From positions 1 through 45,962 of the forward strand of contig JAFLSW010000018.1 of NCBI GenBank assembly GCA_022510725.1: 45,962 nt of DNA, read 5' to 3'. Made by a program: the position numbers and the translations under genes. This DNA comes from Lachnospiraceae bacterium (GTDB lineage: Bacteria; Bacillota; Clostridia; Lachnospirales; Lachnospiraceae). The notes beneath the pieces are model-generated. The model saw only the letters and a program-made list of their open reading frames with translations. It searched no databases and was not told the origin of the DNA. Below, piece after piece: positions 33,139-42,492 of the stretch. Position 1 is the stretch's first letter. Each line of letters starts with the position of its first letter.

Positions 33139-33305
33139 GAACATACCCTCCTTCCGGTAAAAGGTTTATTTAATTCCGGAAAGATGGTGCCTGTAAAAAA
33201 GGCTTCTTCCAGATTTTCATAGACATTTTCCATATGCTGCCAGGGCACATATGCCATGCCCACGGGAAATTCATTTCTGCATTCTAAAAATTGATAGTCT
33301 TTCAT
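33135..33305 (-). CDS. cotJA: Spore coat associated protein CotJA
   Basis: A 56-aa protein starting MKDYQFLECRNEFPVGMAYV, with the family PVGMAYVPWQ and a Pro/Phe-rich end. ATG 33305 follows AAAGGAATCC; the long upstream open frame to 33506 runs through promoter DNA and is not used. First gene of cotJABC, mother-cell expressed. It overlaps cotJB by 4 nt. Confidence 0.9.
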   Translation of the reverse strand: MKDYQFLECRNEFPVGMAYVPWQHMENVYENLEEAFFTGTIFPELNKPFTGRRVCS

Positions 33306-33335
33306 AGGATTCCTTTCTGATATTTTCCTTTTTGT

Positions 33336-33363
33336 TACTATATGTAAAAAAATGGGAGATGGT
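33336..33363 (-). promoter_or_regulatory. Possible mother-cell (SigE/SigK) promoter of cotJABC
   Basis: On the minus strand CATATAGTA (33344-33336) fits the CATAnnnTA -10 of SigK and is one base off the SigE form; an AC pair lies 17 nt upstream (33363-33362). It is about 30 nt before cotJA. The motif is short, so the call rests partly on the known sporulation control of cotJ. Confidence 0.35.
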
Positions 33364-33522
33364 GCTATTGCCATGAATTTACATATGAAATTTACATAAA
33401 TTTGTACAAGTTTTCTTGCATAAATTGGGCCAATGTGATAAACTTTTTTTAAATCGAATATATATAATATAAAAAGGATTTCATTTCCAGCCGAAAGTTT
33501 CCACAAAGTTGTGAGTTTCTTA

Positions 33523-33551
33523 TTTACAAACTTTGATGGACTTATTATAAT
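33523..33551 (+). promoter_or_regulatory. SigA-type promoter of the SHOCT-domain gene
   Basis: TTTACA at 33523-33528, 17-nt spacer, TATAAT at 33546-33551. A GGATTTAATCC dyad at 33560-33570 lies over the expected start, and CACAA/TTGTG (33502-33513) lies just upstream of the -35. The 309-bp gap between cotJA and this gene holds only these control regions plus two ATTTACATA direct repeats near 33377-33398. Confidence 0.6.
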
Positions 33552-33614
33552 GTAAGCAGGGATTTAATCCGAATGGGTATGTTAATATAATTTAGATATA
33601 GGGAGTGAATACTT

Positions 33615-34358
33615 ATGAAATGTTTAATCTGTGGTGGAGAGGCAGCAGGAGAGGTTTGTAATCAGTGCATCAGGCTTGAGAAGATTGTATTTCAGAAGGA
33701 ATGGGGATTTAAAGCAGGTATTATCGGAAAGAGCGAGGATTTAAGAGTCGCTGTGTCAAACTTGCGTATCAGCGGAAGACTGCCTATGTCCGATAACCCC
33801 AAAGCATTAAATACAAGGATCGACAATGTGTCTCACTATCTGATGAATGTTAAGAATGTAGAGGAGACTAATTTTTCCGGTAAAAAGGCATCCATGGTCA
33901 CCATTCAGAATTCTGAGAGTGGTTTTACCAGATATCTGTATCTGCCCGGACTGGATGATCTGGCAGGCTTTGCAGCAGCCATTACCGATGCTAAGGATAA
34001 AGCAGCATCTTTGACAGAAAGAATCCGTCAGCAGAAGGGTCTTGCACCAGCACAGACCGGTGCACCTGTTTCCATTGCATCTACTTCTGCAGCAGCATTG
34101 GCGGCAGCAAGATCCGGTGCACCTTCTTACACAACAGCACCGGCGCCTTCTTATACAACGGCACCGACACCTTCCGTTACAATGGCGCCTACACCGGCCA
34201 GAGAAGAGAACTACGATACGGTAGCGTTGTCCGGTATGGCAGACGACTTGTCCGAATTTGAGACAAAGATCAAAAAGCTGAAAGTATTACGCGATAACGG
34301 AATCTTAAGTGAAGAGGAATACATAGCGGAGAAAAAGAAGCTTGTAAGCATCTTTTAA
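33615..34358 (+). CDS. Zinc-ribbon protein with a C-terminal SHOCT domain
   Basis: A 247-aa soluble protein. The N-terminus MKCLICGGEAAGEVCNQC is a four-Cys zinc ribbon. Residues 20-135 form an unnamed domain; 135-200 is an Ala/Pro/Thr/Ser linker with near-repeats of APSYTTAP; the last 40 residues (FETKIKKLKVLRDNGILSEEEY and on) are a SHOCT short C-terminal oligomerisation domain. No membrane span is present. The role is unknown; this build suggests a self-associating scaffold. It stands alone between a promoter and a terminator. Confidence 0.7.
   Translation: MKCLICGGEAAGEVCNQCIRLEKIVFQKEWGFKAGIIGKSEDLRVAVSNLRISGRLPMSDNPKALNTRIDNVSHYLMNVKNVEETNFSGKKASMVTIQNSESGFTRYLYLPGLDDLAGFAAAITDAKDKAASLTERIRQQKGLAPAQTGAPVSIASTSAAALAAARSGAPSYTTAPAPSYTTAPTPSVTMAPTPAREENYDTVALSGMADDLSEFETKIKKLKVLRDNGILSEEEYIAEKKKLVSIF
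34119..34197 (+). repeat. Coding tandem near-repeats (Ala-Pro-Ser-Tyr-Thr-Thr)
   Basis: Three imperfect units of about 24-27 bases encode APSYTTAP, APSYTTAPT and PSVTMAPTP in the linker of the SHOCT protein. Such units can change copy number by slippage, so strain-to-strain length differences are likely. Confidence 0.6.
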
Positions 34359-34374
34359 TAAAAAAACAAATAAG

Positions 34375-34403
34375 CTGTCAGGCAGGAATTGCCTGGCAGT
34401 TTT
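34375..34403 (+). terminator. Intrinsic terminator after the SHOCT gene
   Basis: CTGTCAGGCA (34375-34384) pairs with TGCCTGGCAG (34390-34399), one T-G wobble, loop GGAAT, followed by TTTT. Confidence 0.8.
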
Positions 34404-34415
34404 GTCGTTTATAGC

Positions 34416-34444
34416 TTGATTTTCCTGTATGTTTATGTCAAAAT
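34416..34444 (+). promoter_or_regulatory. Possible promoter of the hydrogenase-gltX operon
   Basis: TTGATT at 34416-34421, 17-nt spacer, CAAAAT at 34439-34444. The -10 is imperfect; it is the best candidate between the terminator and the hydrogenase start. Confidence 0.35.
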
Positions 34445-34476
34445 ATTAACAGATTGCTTTTATAGGGAGGAAACCT

Positions 34477-35997
34477 ATGCGGGGTATTGATACCGAGGTT
34501 CGGAAATCCAGAAAAAGAATATTTAAGGAGATAGCAAATCTGGCATATCATTCTACCAATCTGACGGATGATATGGAGGCGCTGCCTTATGTGATCGTAG
34601 ACTCTGTAGATCCTGACAGCAGGGATGACATATACAGAGATAGGGCCATTGTCAGAGAGCGGGTAAGGCTTGCCATGGGTATGTCCCTAAGACCGGAGGA
34701 TGCTCCTGTCCATGTATCGGCAGGTGTGGAGGAAAGTAATATTGCGGAAAAGTATTATGAACCGCCGTTGATGCAGGTCATTCCTTCTGCCTGCAATAAA
34801 TGTCCGGAAAACAATTACCGGGTAACAGATCGTTGTATGGGTTGTACGGCTCATCCTTGTCAGGAGGTATGCCCCAGAGGGGCTATCAGCATGGTAGACG
34901 GGCATTCCCATATCGATCAGGAAAAATGTATCCGTTGTGGTAAGTGCAAGGCGATCTGTCCTTATGATGCCATTTCCCATCAGGTAAGGCCCTGTGCAGC
35001 GGCATGCGGCGTCAGCGCTATCAAAAATGATAAATATGGCAGAGCATGCATTGATAACGACCTTTGTGTATCCTGCGGGCAGTGTATGGTAAGTTGTCCC
35101 TTTGGAGCTATTGCGGATAAATCCCAGATATTCCAGTTGATCCGTGCCATCCAGTCCGGCAGGAAGATCATCGCCCAGGTTGCCCCTGCTTTTGCGGGAC
35201 AGTTTGGGGAGAATGTGACACCGGGACAATTTAAGACCGCATTAAAGATGATGGGGTTTGCAGATGTATATGAAACGGCTATCGGTGCGGATATGGGTGC
35301 TATGGCTGAATCCAAGCATTATGTGGAGAAGGTCGCTACGGGAGAATTACCCTTCCTTTTAACAAGCTGTTGTCCATCCTGGGCAATGTTGGCAAAGAAG
35401 TTTTTCCCGGAGACCATTGGCAGTATTTCCAATGAATTAACGCCTATGGTAGCTACGGCAAGGGTGATCAAAAAGGAGCATCCCGATGCAGGCATTGTGT
35501 TTATCGGACCTTGCGCTTCCAAAAAGCTGGAGGCTTCCAGAAGAACGGTCCGTTCCGATGTGGATTTTGTCATCACCTTTGAAGAACTGGCAGGAATGTT
35601 TGAGGCAAAGGGCATTGTTTTGGAAGAAATAGAAGATACAGAAAAGATGGAGGATGCAACCGGTGCAGGCCGTGGATATGGCGTGGCAGGCGGTGTGGCA
35701 AGCGCCATCGAAGAGTGTATTAGAGAACATTACAATGAAGGCGAGGGAGTCGATATAGAAGTGAATATTGAGCATGCGGAAGGCTTGACCGATTGTAAAA
35801 AAATGCTGATGCTTGCCAAGGTGGGCAAGAAAAACGGCTGTCTCATAGAAGGTATGGCATGTCCCGGCGGCTGTGTAGCAGGAGCGGGCACTAATATTGC
35901 TATCCCAGCGGCAGCAAAAGCGGTAAATGCCTTTAAAGCGGAAGCGGCAAGAAAGATTCCTTCCTTTGATTCCATGCAGCAGGAGGAAATAGAGTGA
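34477..35997 (+). CDS. [FeFe] hydrogenase, group B type
   Basis: A 506-aa cytoplasmic iron hydrogenase. Residues 105-205 hold several 4Fe-4S cysteine clusters ([38 protein letters not shown]). The H-cluster loops follow: TSCCPSW, GPCASKK and [14 protein letters not shown], with all cluster cysteines present. The roughly 90-residue helical N-terminus without a 2Fe-2S domain is like group B (monomeric clostridial) enzymes. It may make or take up H2, or act as a sensor; the maturases HydEFG are not in the window. Its stop overlaps the gltX start (GTGA). Confidence 0.88.
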   Translation: MRGIDTEVRKSRKRIFKEIANLAYHSTNLTDDMEALPYVIVDSVDPDSRDDIYRDRAIVRERVRLAMGMSLRPEDAPVHVSAGVEESNIAEKYYEPPLMQVIPSACNKCPENNYRVTDRCMGCTAHPCQEVCPRGAISMVDGHSHIDQEKCIRCGKCKAICPYDAISHQVRPCAAACGVSAIKNDKYGRACIDNDLCVSCGQCMVSCPFGAIADKSQIFQLIRAIQSGRKIIAQVAPAFAGQFGENVTPGQFKTALKMMGFADVYETAIGADMGAMAESKHYVEKVATGELPFLLTSCCPSWAMLAKKFFPETIGSISNELTPMVATARVIKKEHPDAGIVFIGPCASKKLEASRRTVRSDVDFVITFEELAGMFEAKGIVLEEIEDTEKMEDATGAGRGYGVAGGVASAIEECIREHYNEGEGVDIEVNIEHAEGLTDCKKMLMLAKVGKKNGCLIEGMACPGGCVAGAGTNIAIPAAAKAVNAFKAEAARKIPSFDSMQQEEIE

Positions 35998-37463
35998 ATA
36001 AGATCAGAACCCGTTTTGCACCCAGCCCCACAGGACGGATGCATGTCGGTAATTTAAGAACAGCGTTATATGCGTATTTGATCGCAAAACATGAAGGCGG
36101 AGATTTTATTCTTCGTATAGAGGATACAGACCAGGAAAGAGAAATGGAAGGAGCTGTTGATATCATCAACAGGACACTTCAGGCAACAGGTCTGATCCAT
36201 GATGAGGGACCGGATAAAGACAAAGGCTTAGGACCCTATGTTCAAAGTGAGAGACAGGCACAGGGCTTATATCTGGAATATGCCAAAAAGCTCATAGAGC
36301 GGGGAGAAGCATATTATTGTTTCTGCGATGAAGATCGCTTACAGCAGTGCCGTCAGGTTATTGAACTGGAAAATGGAGAAAAGAAAGAAATCAATGTTTA
36401 TGACAAGCATTGCCTTTCTCTGTCTAAAGAAGAAGTGGAAGAAAAGTTGAAGGCAGGCGTACCTTATGTCATTCGCCAAAACAATCCCAGAGAAGGGACA
36501 ACCACCTTCCACGATGAGATCTATGGAGATATTACCGTAGGAAATGATGAACTGGATGATATGATCCTGATCAAATCCGACGGATTTCCCACTTACAATT
36601 TTGCCAATGTGGTAGATGATCATTTAATGGGGATTACCCATGTGGTAAGAGGAAATGAGTATCTTTCCTCTTCCCCCAAATACAATCGTCTTTATGATGC
36701 TTTCGGTTGGGAAGTGCCGGTCTATGTACACTGTCCCCTGATCACCGATGAAGAGCACCACAAGCTTTCCAAACGAAGCGGTCATTCCTCCTATGAGGAT
36801 CTGATCGAGCAGGGCTTTATCACGGAAGCGGTAGTGAACTTTGTGGCTCTTCTCGGATGGAGCCCGTCGGAAAACAGGGAGATCTTTTCGTTAGAAGAAC
36901 TGGTAGAAGCCTTTGATTACCGCCATATGTCCAAATCTCCTGCAGTATTTGACTTTGGAAAATTAAAATGGATGAACGGAGAATATATCAAGGCAATGGA
37001 CTTTGATACCTTTTATGAAAGGGCGCTGCCTTATTTAAAAGAGGTCATCAAAAAAGATTTGGATCTGAAAAAGATCGCGGCCATGGTCAAGACCAGGATC
37101 GAGATATTCCCGGATATCCCGGCGCTCATTGACTTCTTTGAAGCCCTGCCGGAATATGATACTGCCATGTATGCCCACAAAAAGATGAAAACCAATGAAG
37201 AAAGCTCTTTAGCGGTATTGCAGGAAGTGCTGCCCCTCTTAGAAGCACAGGAAGATTATTCCAATGATGCGCTTTATGCAGTCCTTTCCGGCTTTGTAGA
37301 AGAAAAGGGCTATAAAAACGGATATGTGCTCTGGCCTGTCCGTACTGCCGTATCCGGCAAGCAGATGACACCTGCCGGTGCGACGGAGATCATGGAGGTC
37401 CTGGGTAAGGAAGAATCCATAAACAGGATCAAAAAAGGAATCGAGCTTCTTTCCCATGTCTGA
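35994..37463 (+). CDS. gltX: Glutamyl-tRNA synthetase
   Basis: A 489-aa class I synthetase that charges tRNA-Glu (and often tRNA-Gln in Clostridia). [19 protein letters not shown] is the HIGH-like signature and KLSKRSG the KMSKS-like motif; RIEDTDQER and [15 protein letters not shown] are conserved. Start codon GTG 35994 overlaps the hydrogenase stop by 4 nt, so translation is coupled. The anticodon-binding domain fills the C-terminal 160 residues. It overlaps the helicase gene by 8 nt. Confidence 0.96.
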   Translation: MNKIRTRFAPSPTGRMHVGNLRTALYAYLIAKHEGGDFILRIEDTDQEREMEGAVDIINRTLQATGLIHDEGPDKDKGLGPYVQSERQAQGLYLEYAKKLIERGEAYYCFCDEDRLQQCRQVIELENGEKKEINVYDKHCLSLSKEEVEEKLKAGVPYVIRQNNPREGTTTFHDEIYGDITVGNDELDDMILIKSDGFPTYNFANVVDDHLMGITHVVRGNEYLSSSPKYNRLYDAFGWEVPVYVHCPLITDEEHHKLSKRSGHSSYEDLIEQGFITEAVVNFVALLGWSPSENREIFSLEELVEAFDYRHMSKSPAVFDFGKLKWMNGEYIKAMDFDTFYERALPYLKEVIKKDLDLKKIAAMVKTRIEIFPDIPALIDFFEALPEYDTAMYAHKKMKTNEESSLAVLQEVLPLLEAQEDYSNDALYAVLSGFVEEKGYKNGYVLWPVRTAVSGKQMTPAGATEIMEVLGKEESINRIKKGIELLSHV

Positions 37464-39219
37464 TCTGATCCAAAATGAAGGGCAGTTAGCTGCCATACGC
37501 CATAGAGCCGGTCCCATGCTTGTGCTGGCAGGGCCCGGCTCCGGCAAAACCTATGTCATCACCCATCATATTCTTTATCTCATTTCTGAGTGCAATATAT
37601 TACCCCAACAGATTTTAGTCATTACCTATACCAAAGCGGCGGCAGAAGAAATGCGGCGGCGTGCGATTTTATTGGATAAACGCTGTGCTTATGTACAATT
37701 TGGTACTTTTCATGCCGTTTTCTATCAAATATTAAAAATTTCAGAACCGAATAAAAGGCTTTCTGTGGCATCTGACAAGGAAAGGATTGGCTTTGTATCG
37801 GATTTTTTAAAAGGAGTGGAACATATCCGTAGAGAAAAGGCTGGGATAAAAGCGGATCATGCCATGGAGCAGGAAGCGGAAGAGATCTTAAAGGAAATCA
37901 GCCTTAAGAAAAATAATCTTTCTGAATCGGGGCATACTCATACTAGCAAAGAAACACTTTTTTTTAAGGTGTGGGAAGCATATGAAAGCTGGCTGAAAGA
38001 GGAAAAAAAGCTGGATTTTGACGATATGGTCCTGCGTTGCTATCGATTATTAAAAGAAGATGCCTTTCAAAGAGAAAAATGGAGAAAGCGTTTTTCTCAT
38101 ATATTGATGGATGAATTCCAGGACATCAACGGGCTTCAGTATGAAACGGTCAAACTATTGACCGAAACGGATAATATATTTGCGGTGGGAGATGATGACC
38201 AGTCCATTTACGGCTTTCGGGGTTCAGACCCTATGTTGATGCAGCGGTTTATGAAAGAGTATGCACCAAAAACGGTAAAGTTATCCTTTAATTATCGATG
38301 CTGTCCTGATGTGGTAAAGCTGGCAGCAAGATCCATCGGTCATAACAAAAAACGCTTGCCAAAAACCATGGAGGCTGTGAAAGAAACAAAAGGTTCCGTT
38401 GTGGTAAAGGGTTTTGCTCATGAAGAGGATTGCACCGTTTTTTTAAAAGAGCAGATAGAGGAATTTGCCAGGAGTAATCCGCATAAGACGCAGGCTGTTT
38501 TGTGCCGTACCAACAGAGAGGTTTTTGTCTATCAGGGCATGTATGGCAGCAAAATCCCCTTTTGGGTCCGGGATATAGAGGCTTATCTATCTTTTATTAA
38601 CAAAGGGAATAAACGAGAAGATTTTTTGGTGATCATGAACAAGCCTCAGCGTTATATATCCAGAACGATCCTGGAAGAGGAAAGTGTGGATTTTTTTAGG
38701 CTTGCAAAAAGGCTGAAAGATAAGCCGTGGATCGGAAAGCGGCTTTTGGAATTAAGGGATAAATTTGTTTTTGTCAAAAAGCTGGATCTTTATGGGCAGT
38801 TACACTATATCTGGTATGTATTGGGATATGGAGAATATGCAAAGGGAAGGGAAAAAAAGTGTGAAAGTATGTTTCACAGATTTCTGAAAGAAGCAGCCGG
38901 ATGCAGAGACTGGGAGAAGCTTTTGGAAAAACAGGGAATTTATCATGAAGAAAAAGAGAAAGTCCAAGTTGCTTTTATGACTTATCATGGGGCGAAGGGA
39001 CTGGAGTTTGACCGGGTTTATCTGCCGGGCTTAAATTACGGGAAAGTGCCTCATGGAAGGATGTTGACCGCAGAAAGCATAGAGGAGGAGAGAAGAATGT
39101 TTTATGTAGCCATGACCAGAGCTAAAGAGGAATTGTTTTTGCTCTATGAGAGAGCAGAGGAAAAAAATAAGGATTCCAAAATGGAATCCCTGTCGCCGTT
39201 TTTAACGGAATTGTTATGA
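37456..39219 (+). CDS. UvrD/PcrA-like superfamily 1 DNA helicase
   Basis: A 587-aa ATP-dependent helicase. Motif I is [10 protein letters not shown], motif II DEFQDIN, motif [16 protein letters not shown], motif [12 protein letters not shown], motif [18 protein letters not shown] and motif [16 protein letters not shown]. It is about 150 residues shorter than PcrA, mainly in the 1B/2B and C-terminal parts, so it is a compact relative rather than the main PcrA. It overlaps gltX by 8 nt and converges with the DUF1292 gene, 1 nt apart. Confidence 0.9.
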   Translation: MSDLIQNEGQLAAIRHRAGPMLVLAGPGSGKTYVITHHILYLISECNILPQQILVITYTKAAAEEMRRRAILLDKRCAYVQFGTFHAVFYQILKISEPNKRLSVASDKERIGFVSDFLKGVEHIRREKAGIKADHAMEQEAEEILKEISLKKNNLSESGHTHTSKETLFFKVWEAYESWLKEEKKLDFDDMVLRCYRLLKEDAFQREKWRKRFSHILMDEFQDINGLQYETVKLLTETDNIFAVGDDDQSIYGFRGSDPMLMQRFMKEYAPKTVKLSFNYRCCPDVVKLAARSIGHNKKRLPKTMEAVKETKGSVVVKGFAHEEDCTVFLKEQIEEFARSNPHKTQAVLCRTNREVFVYQGMYGSKIPFWVRDIEAYLSFINKGNKREDFLVIMNKPQRYISRTILEEESVDFFRLAKRLKDKPWIGKRLLELRDKFVFVKKLDLYGQLHYIWYVLGYGEYAKGREKKCESMFHRFLKEAAGCRDWEKLLEKQGIYHEEKEKVQVAFMTYHGAKGLEFDRVYLPGLNYGKVPHGRMLTAESIEEERRMFYVAMTRAKEELFLLYERAEEKNKDSKMESLSPFLTELL

Positions 39220-39220
39220 T

Positions 39221-39562
39221 TTAAGTTTCTTTTTCATCGATAGAAACCAGTTCGTCGAATTCGCAGCCGTCCAGATATTCGTCAAAGGCATCTTCTACCT
39301 TTTCAAATTCCTCATCATCTTCAATATAGCTTAAAACAGGCTCGATATTGGGATCGGACATATCCTCTTCGTAACCGTAAAACCATACGGTGCCATCAGT
39401 ATTTTCGCCGTTTTCATCTAAGGGCATTAAGGCGATATAGTCCTTTTCTTCCACGGTAAAGATGGTGACTACCGCACAGGTAACGCTGGTGCCGTCATCC
39501 AATTCCAAAGTGACGGTCATTTCCTCCCCTTCGATCTGGGCAATTTCTTTTTCTGATGCCAT
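39221..39562 (-). CDS. DUF1292 family protein
   Basis: A 113-aa very acidic protein. The core EMTVTLELDDGTSVTCAVVTIF, then YIALMPLDENGENTDG and VWFYGY is the DUF1292 fold common in Firmicutes; the second half is mostly Glu and Asp. ATG 39562 follows AAAGGG. Function unknown; members are small cytoplasmic proteins, often near yrrK and alaS genes elsewhere. No terminator was seen between it and the helicase. Confidence 0.85.
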   Translation of the reverse strand: MASEKEIAQIEGEEMTVTLELDDGTSVTCAVVTIFTVEEKDYIALMPLDENGENTDGTVWFYGYEEDMSDPNIEPVLSYIEDDEEFEKVEDAFDEYLDGCEFDELVSIDEKET

Positions 39563-39604
39563 AAGTAGTCCCTTTCCTTTCCGGCGCTTTCGCCTGTTTT
39601 TATT

Positions 39605-39634
39605 ATCTTACCATGATAAAGGGGATTTGTACAA
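39605..39634 (-). promoter_or_regulatory. Possible promoter of the DUF1292 gene
   Basis: On the minus strand TTGTAC (39634-39629), 18-nt spacer, TAAGAT (39610-39605), about 43 nt before the start codon. Moderate match. The roughly 190-bp gap holds this and the divergent sirtuin-gene promoter. Confidence 0.4.
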
Positions 39635-39645
39635 GACAGTTTAGA

Positions 39646-39674
39646 TTGACAATGTGGAAAAATATTCCTAAAAT
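39646..39674 (+). promoter_or_regulatory. SigA-type promoter of the sirtuin-like gene
   Basis: TTGACA at 39646-39651, 17-nt spacer, TAAAAT at 39669-39674; the start codon is 80 nt downstream. Confidence 0.7.
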
Positions 39675-39753
39675 AAAAGAAAGGATAAACCATTGGATAA
39701 ATTGGAATAACCTGGACAAATTAAATAGGCTGGGATAAAAGGGTGTGAAAGAT

Positions 39754-40500
39754 ATGCAGATGTCTTTAGAGGAAAGTGTAAAAAGAGCGAAAGAAATATT
39801 ATCGGAGTCGGAAAAGATCGTTGCTTTGCTTGGCATCGGAGCGGTCATGGAATGTGGCGCCTTAAATTATTTAAACAACGAAGTGATCTATCGGATCGAG
39901 GAAAAATACCACAGAAGTCCGGATGAGATCATGTCCACAGGATTTTACAGTGCCAGGGCAGAGCGCTTTTTCCAGTATTACAAAGAGGAATATCTGGCGG
40001 ATTCCTGCCAGCCAAATGACACATTTAAGGCACTAAAGGCATTGGATGATGACGGACGGCTTTTGGCATGCATCACTCAGAATACTCACGGACTGGAAAA
40101 AGAAGTGGGTATCAAAAATGTCATTGAGCTTTACGGCAGCCGCAATGTGAACTGGTGCACCAAATGCAGAAAGCATTTCTCCATGAACTATATATTACAG
40201 TCTAAGGGCGTGCCTTTGTGCGATGTTTGTCAAAATCCCATTCGTCCCGGTATCCGTCTGTATGGTGAGATGATCCAAAATGATGTGATGACAGAGGCAG
40301 CAAATGCCTGTCAGGAAGCGGATGCCTTGATCGTGCTTGGCACCAATTTCTATGATTCCATGGTTCGTTTTGCCATCAATCACTATCGGGGTGATAAGCT
40401 GATCCTGATCAGCAAGCATGAGCATTTCAGGGATAAAAAAGCCGATATCGTGATCCATGAAGAGCTGCAGAAGATTCTTCCTAAACTGGTACTTTCATAA
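39754..40500 (+). CDS. Degenerate Sir2-family (sirtuin) protein
   Basis: A 248-aa sirtuin-fold protein. ATG 39754 follows AAAAGGG; GTG 39745 lies too close to that site. Zinc ligands Cys135, Cys138, Cys156 and Cys159 remain (CTKC and CDVC), as does NPIRPGIRLYGE. The catalytic motifs are altered: the NAD loop GAGISxxSGIPDFR is GIGAVMECGALNYL, the TQNID step is TQNTH (108-112), and the ELHG catalytic His is Tyr127 (ELYG). Deacetylation as in normal sirtuins is therefore unlikely; it may bind NAD or ADP-ribose or do another reaction. The middle (SPDEIMSTGFYSARAERFFQ) is clearly from an ordinary bacterial sirtuin. Confidence 0.85.
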   Translation: MQMSLEESVKRAKEILSESEKIVALLGIGAVMECGALNYLNNEVIYRIEEKYHRSPDEIMSTGFYSARAERFFQYYKEEYLADSCQPNDTFKALKALDDDGRLLACITQNTHGLEKEVGIKNVIELYGSRNVNWCTKCRKHFSMNYILQSKGVPLCDVCQNPIRPGIRLYGEMIQNDVMTEAANACQEADALIVLGTNFYDSMVRFAINHYRGDKLILISKHEHFRDKKADIVIHEELQKILPKLVLS

Positions 40501-40521
40501 AAGCGCATTTTGTGGTATAAT
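40493..40521 (+). promoter_or_regulatory. Extended -10 promoter of the GlgX-like gene
   Basis: TATAAT at 40516-40521 with TGTGG directly before it (extended -10); the -35 candidate TTTCAT (40493-40498) is 17 nt upstream and overlaps the end of the sirtuin-like gene. Confidence 0.6.
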
Positions 40522-40575
40522 AGCTGTGTATTGCATACTTTCATGTAGTGGTTACTGTTTTAACAGGAGAAACGG

Positions 40576-42489
40576 ATGAGCAACAGCAGGATTAAAAACA
40601 ACTTACAGATAAAAAAGGGCCGTTTGTATCCCATGGGCATCAATAAGGTACAAAATGGCCTTTCAATCGTTAGTGACATAAAAGGCAGAGAAGAATGCGG
40701 CGTGATCCTGTATCTTCCAAATGGCAAGGAGATCACCATACCCTTTAAAAAAGAGTTTTTGGTAGGTGGTATCTATTGCCTGTTTGTGGAGGGATTTTCT
40801 TATGACACCTTTTCTTACTCCTATTATCAGGATGGGAAAACGGTGCCGGATCCTTATGGGTTTATCAAGAAAGGAAGCGGGCGTTTCGGAGATCCGAAGC
40901 TAAAAGATACGCCCATTCAGTATATATATCGGGAAGAGGAATATGACTGGGAAGGGGATGTGCCCTTAGAGATTCCTTTTCACGAATCTGTGATCTATAA
41001 GCTCCATGTCAGGGGCTTTACCAAGCATACTTCCTCCGGTGTCAAGAACAAGGGCACCTTTGCAGGTCTTGTTGAAAAAATCCCTTATTTAAAGGAATTG
41101 GGCATTACCGCAGTGGAAACCATGCCCGTTTATGAGTTTGACGAGCTTTTATTGAATCCGGCCTACACCAAGCCGGATGAAACCCTTTTGAACTTCATAG
41201 ATGAAGCGAAGCTTCCCTGGGAGTATAAGGTCAATTACTGGGGCTATACAGCCGGAAGCTATATGGCACCAAAGAGGGCTTATTCTGCTTCTGATAAGCC
41301 GGAAGTGGAATTTAAGGATATGATCAAAGCGCTGCATAAAAACGGCATTGAGTATATCATGCAGCTGTATTTTCCGGAAAACATCAGACATGGCTATATT
41401 TTGGATGTGTGTCGGTTCTGGGCGGCAAAATGCCATGTAGACGGCTTTTATCTCATGGGTGTAGATTTGCCTGTAAAGCTGTTGACTACCGATCCTTACT
41501 TAAAAAAGACCAAATTGATCTTTGAGTCCTATGTGCGGGATGAAGATATCGATAAAGGGCAATACGGCATTTCGGAATTTGCCAATGTGGCAGAGGTAAT
41601 GTGGGGCTTTGAGTATGATGTGCGAAAGCTGTTAAAGGGCGATGAAGGAATGCTGGGAGCGGTGGCAGAGCATTTCAGAAGAAATCCCGGAAACAAGGCT
41701 GCCATCAATCAGATCACATCCTATCGTGGATTTACCTTGATGGATCTGGTTTCCTATGACAGAAAACACAACGAGGAAAACGGAGAAAATAACAGGGACG
41801 GCGCGGACTATAACTTTAGCTGGAACTGCGGTGTAGAAGGAAAGTCACGGAAAAAGGCAATTCTGACCCTTAGAAGGCAACAGAGCAAGAATGCCATGAT
41901 GATGATGCTTCTTTCTCAGGGTGTGCCGGCACTTCTTGCAGGGGATGAATTCGGTAATTCCGCAGAGGGTAACAACAATCCCTACTGCCAGGACAATAAA
42001 ATTAGCTGGCTTATCTGGCACAAGGACCAGGGAGCAGAGGAATTAAAAGAATTTGTAAAAGAGTTGATCGCTTTGCGAAAGGCCCATCCCATTCTGCATA
42101 TGGAAGAGAAGTTAAAACAAATGGATTATGCTTCCTGTGGCTATCCGGATATTTCTTATCATGGTGAACAGGCATGGTTTCAGGGGTTTGAAGCATATAA
42201 TCGTCATATGGGGCTCATGTACTGCGGCACCTATGCCAAAAAGGATAAGAAAAAAGAGGATGAGTTTCTTTATATCGCCTATAATGCTCATTGGATGGAG
42301 CATAAGTTTGCTCTGCCAAACCTTCCTCAGGGAATGAAATGGGAGATTTTGATCTCTTCAGACAATAAGCAGGAAATGGAAATGACAGGTACAGAGCAGG
42401 CTGGGGAAAAAGAAGAGAAAAAGCCTCAGAATAAAGTGGCGTTAGGCCCCAGGACCATCGTGGTACTTTTGGGTAAAAAAGGCAGGTAA
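40576..42489 (+). CDS. GH13 (GlgX/isoamylase-like) protein with a broken active site
   Basis: A 637-aa protein with the debranching-enzyme layout: an N-terminal beta domain (1-130), a TIM barrel (140-500) and a C-terminal beta domain. GlgX hallmarks are VNYWGYTAGSYMAPKRAYS, DYNFSWNCGVEG and LLSQGVPALLAGDEFG. The catalytic regions are lost: region II GFRFDLMG is GFYLMG (290-295, nucleophile gone, two residues missing), region IV HD is Tyr383-Arg384 (TSYRGFTLMDL), and region I DVVYNH is MQLYFP. Only the region III Glu317 appears kept. It probably binds glycogen or regulates rather than hydrolyses. Confidence 0.85.
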   Translation: MSNSRIKNNLQIKKGRLYPMGINKVQNGLSIVSDIKGREECGVILYLPNGKEITIPFKKEFLVGGIYCLFVEGFSYDTFSYSYYQDGKTVPDPYGFIKKGSGRFGDPKLKDTPIQYIYREEEYDWEGDVPLEIPFHESVIYKLHVRGFTKHTSSGVKNKGTFAGLVEKIPYLKELGITAVETMPVYEFDELLLNPAYTKPDETLLNFIDEAKLPWEYKVNYWGYTAGSYMAPKRAYSASDKPEVEFKDMIKALHKNGIEYIMQLYFPENIRHGYILDVCRFWAAKCHVDGFYLMGVDLPVKLLTTDPYLKKTKLIFESYVRDEDIDKGQYGISEFANVAEVMWGFEYDVRKLLKGDEGMLGAVAEHFRRNPGNKAAINQITSYRGFTLMDLVSYDRKHNEENGENNRDGADYNFSWNCGVEGKSRKKAILTLRRQQSKNAMMMMLLSQGVPALLAGDEFGNSAEGNNNPYCQDNKISWLIWHKDQGAEELKEFVKELIALRKAHPILHMEEKLKQMDYASCGYPDISYHGEQAWFQGFEAYNRHMGLMYCGTYAKKDKKKEDEFLYIAYNAHWMEHKFALPNLPQGMKWEILISSDNKQEMEMTGTEQAGEKEEKKPQNKVALGPRTIVVLLGKKGR

Positions 42490-42492
42490 GAT

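Noticed and set aside
33377-33398. Two ATTTACATA direct repeats as a possible CRISPR or iteron start
   Set aside because: Only two short AT-rich copies with no spacer pattern or associated genes; at most a regulator site.
33306-33506. N-terminal extension of cotJA by 67 residues
   Set aside because: The segment holds promoter-like DNA, has no ribosome site, and CotJA is normally short; the start at 33305 has its own site.
34119-34197. Short tandem repeats considered as a CRISPR array
   Set aside because: They are in frame, imperfect and encode a Pro/Thr/Ala linker.
34687-35229. 180-aa minus-strand open frame
   Set aside because: Antisense to the ferredoxin part of the hydrogenase; no recognisable protein pattern.
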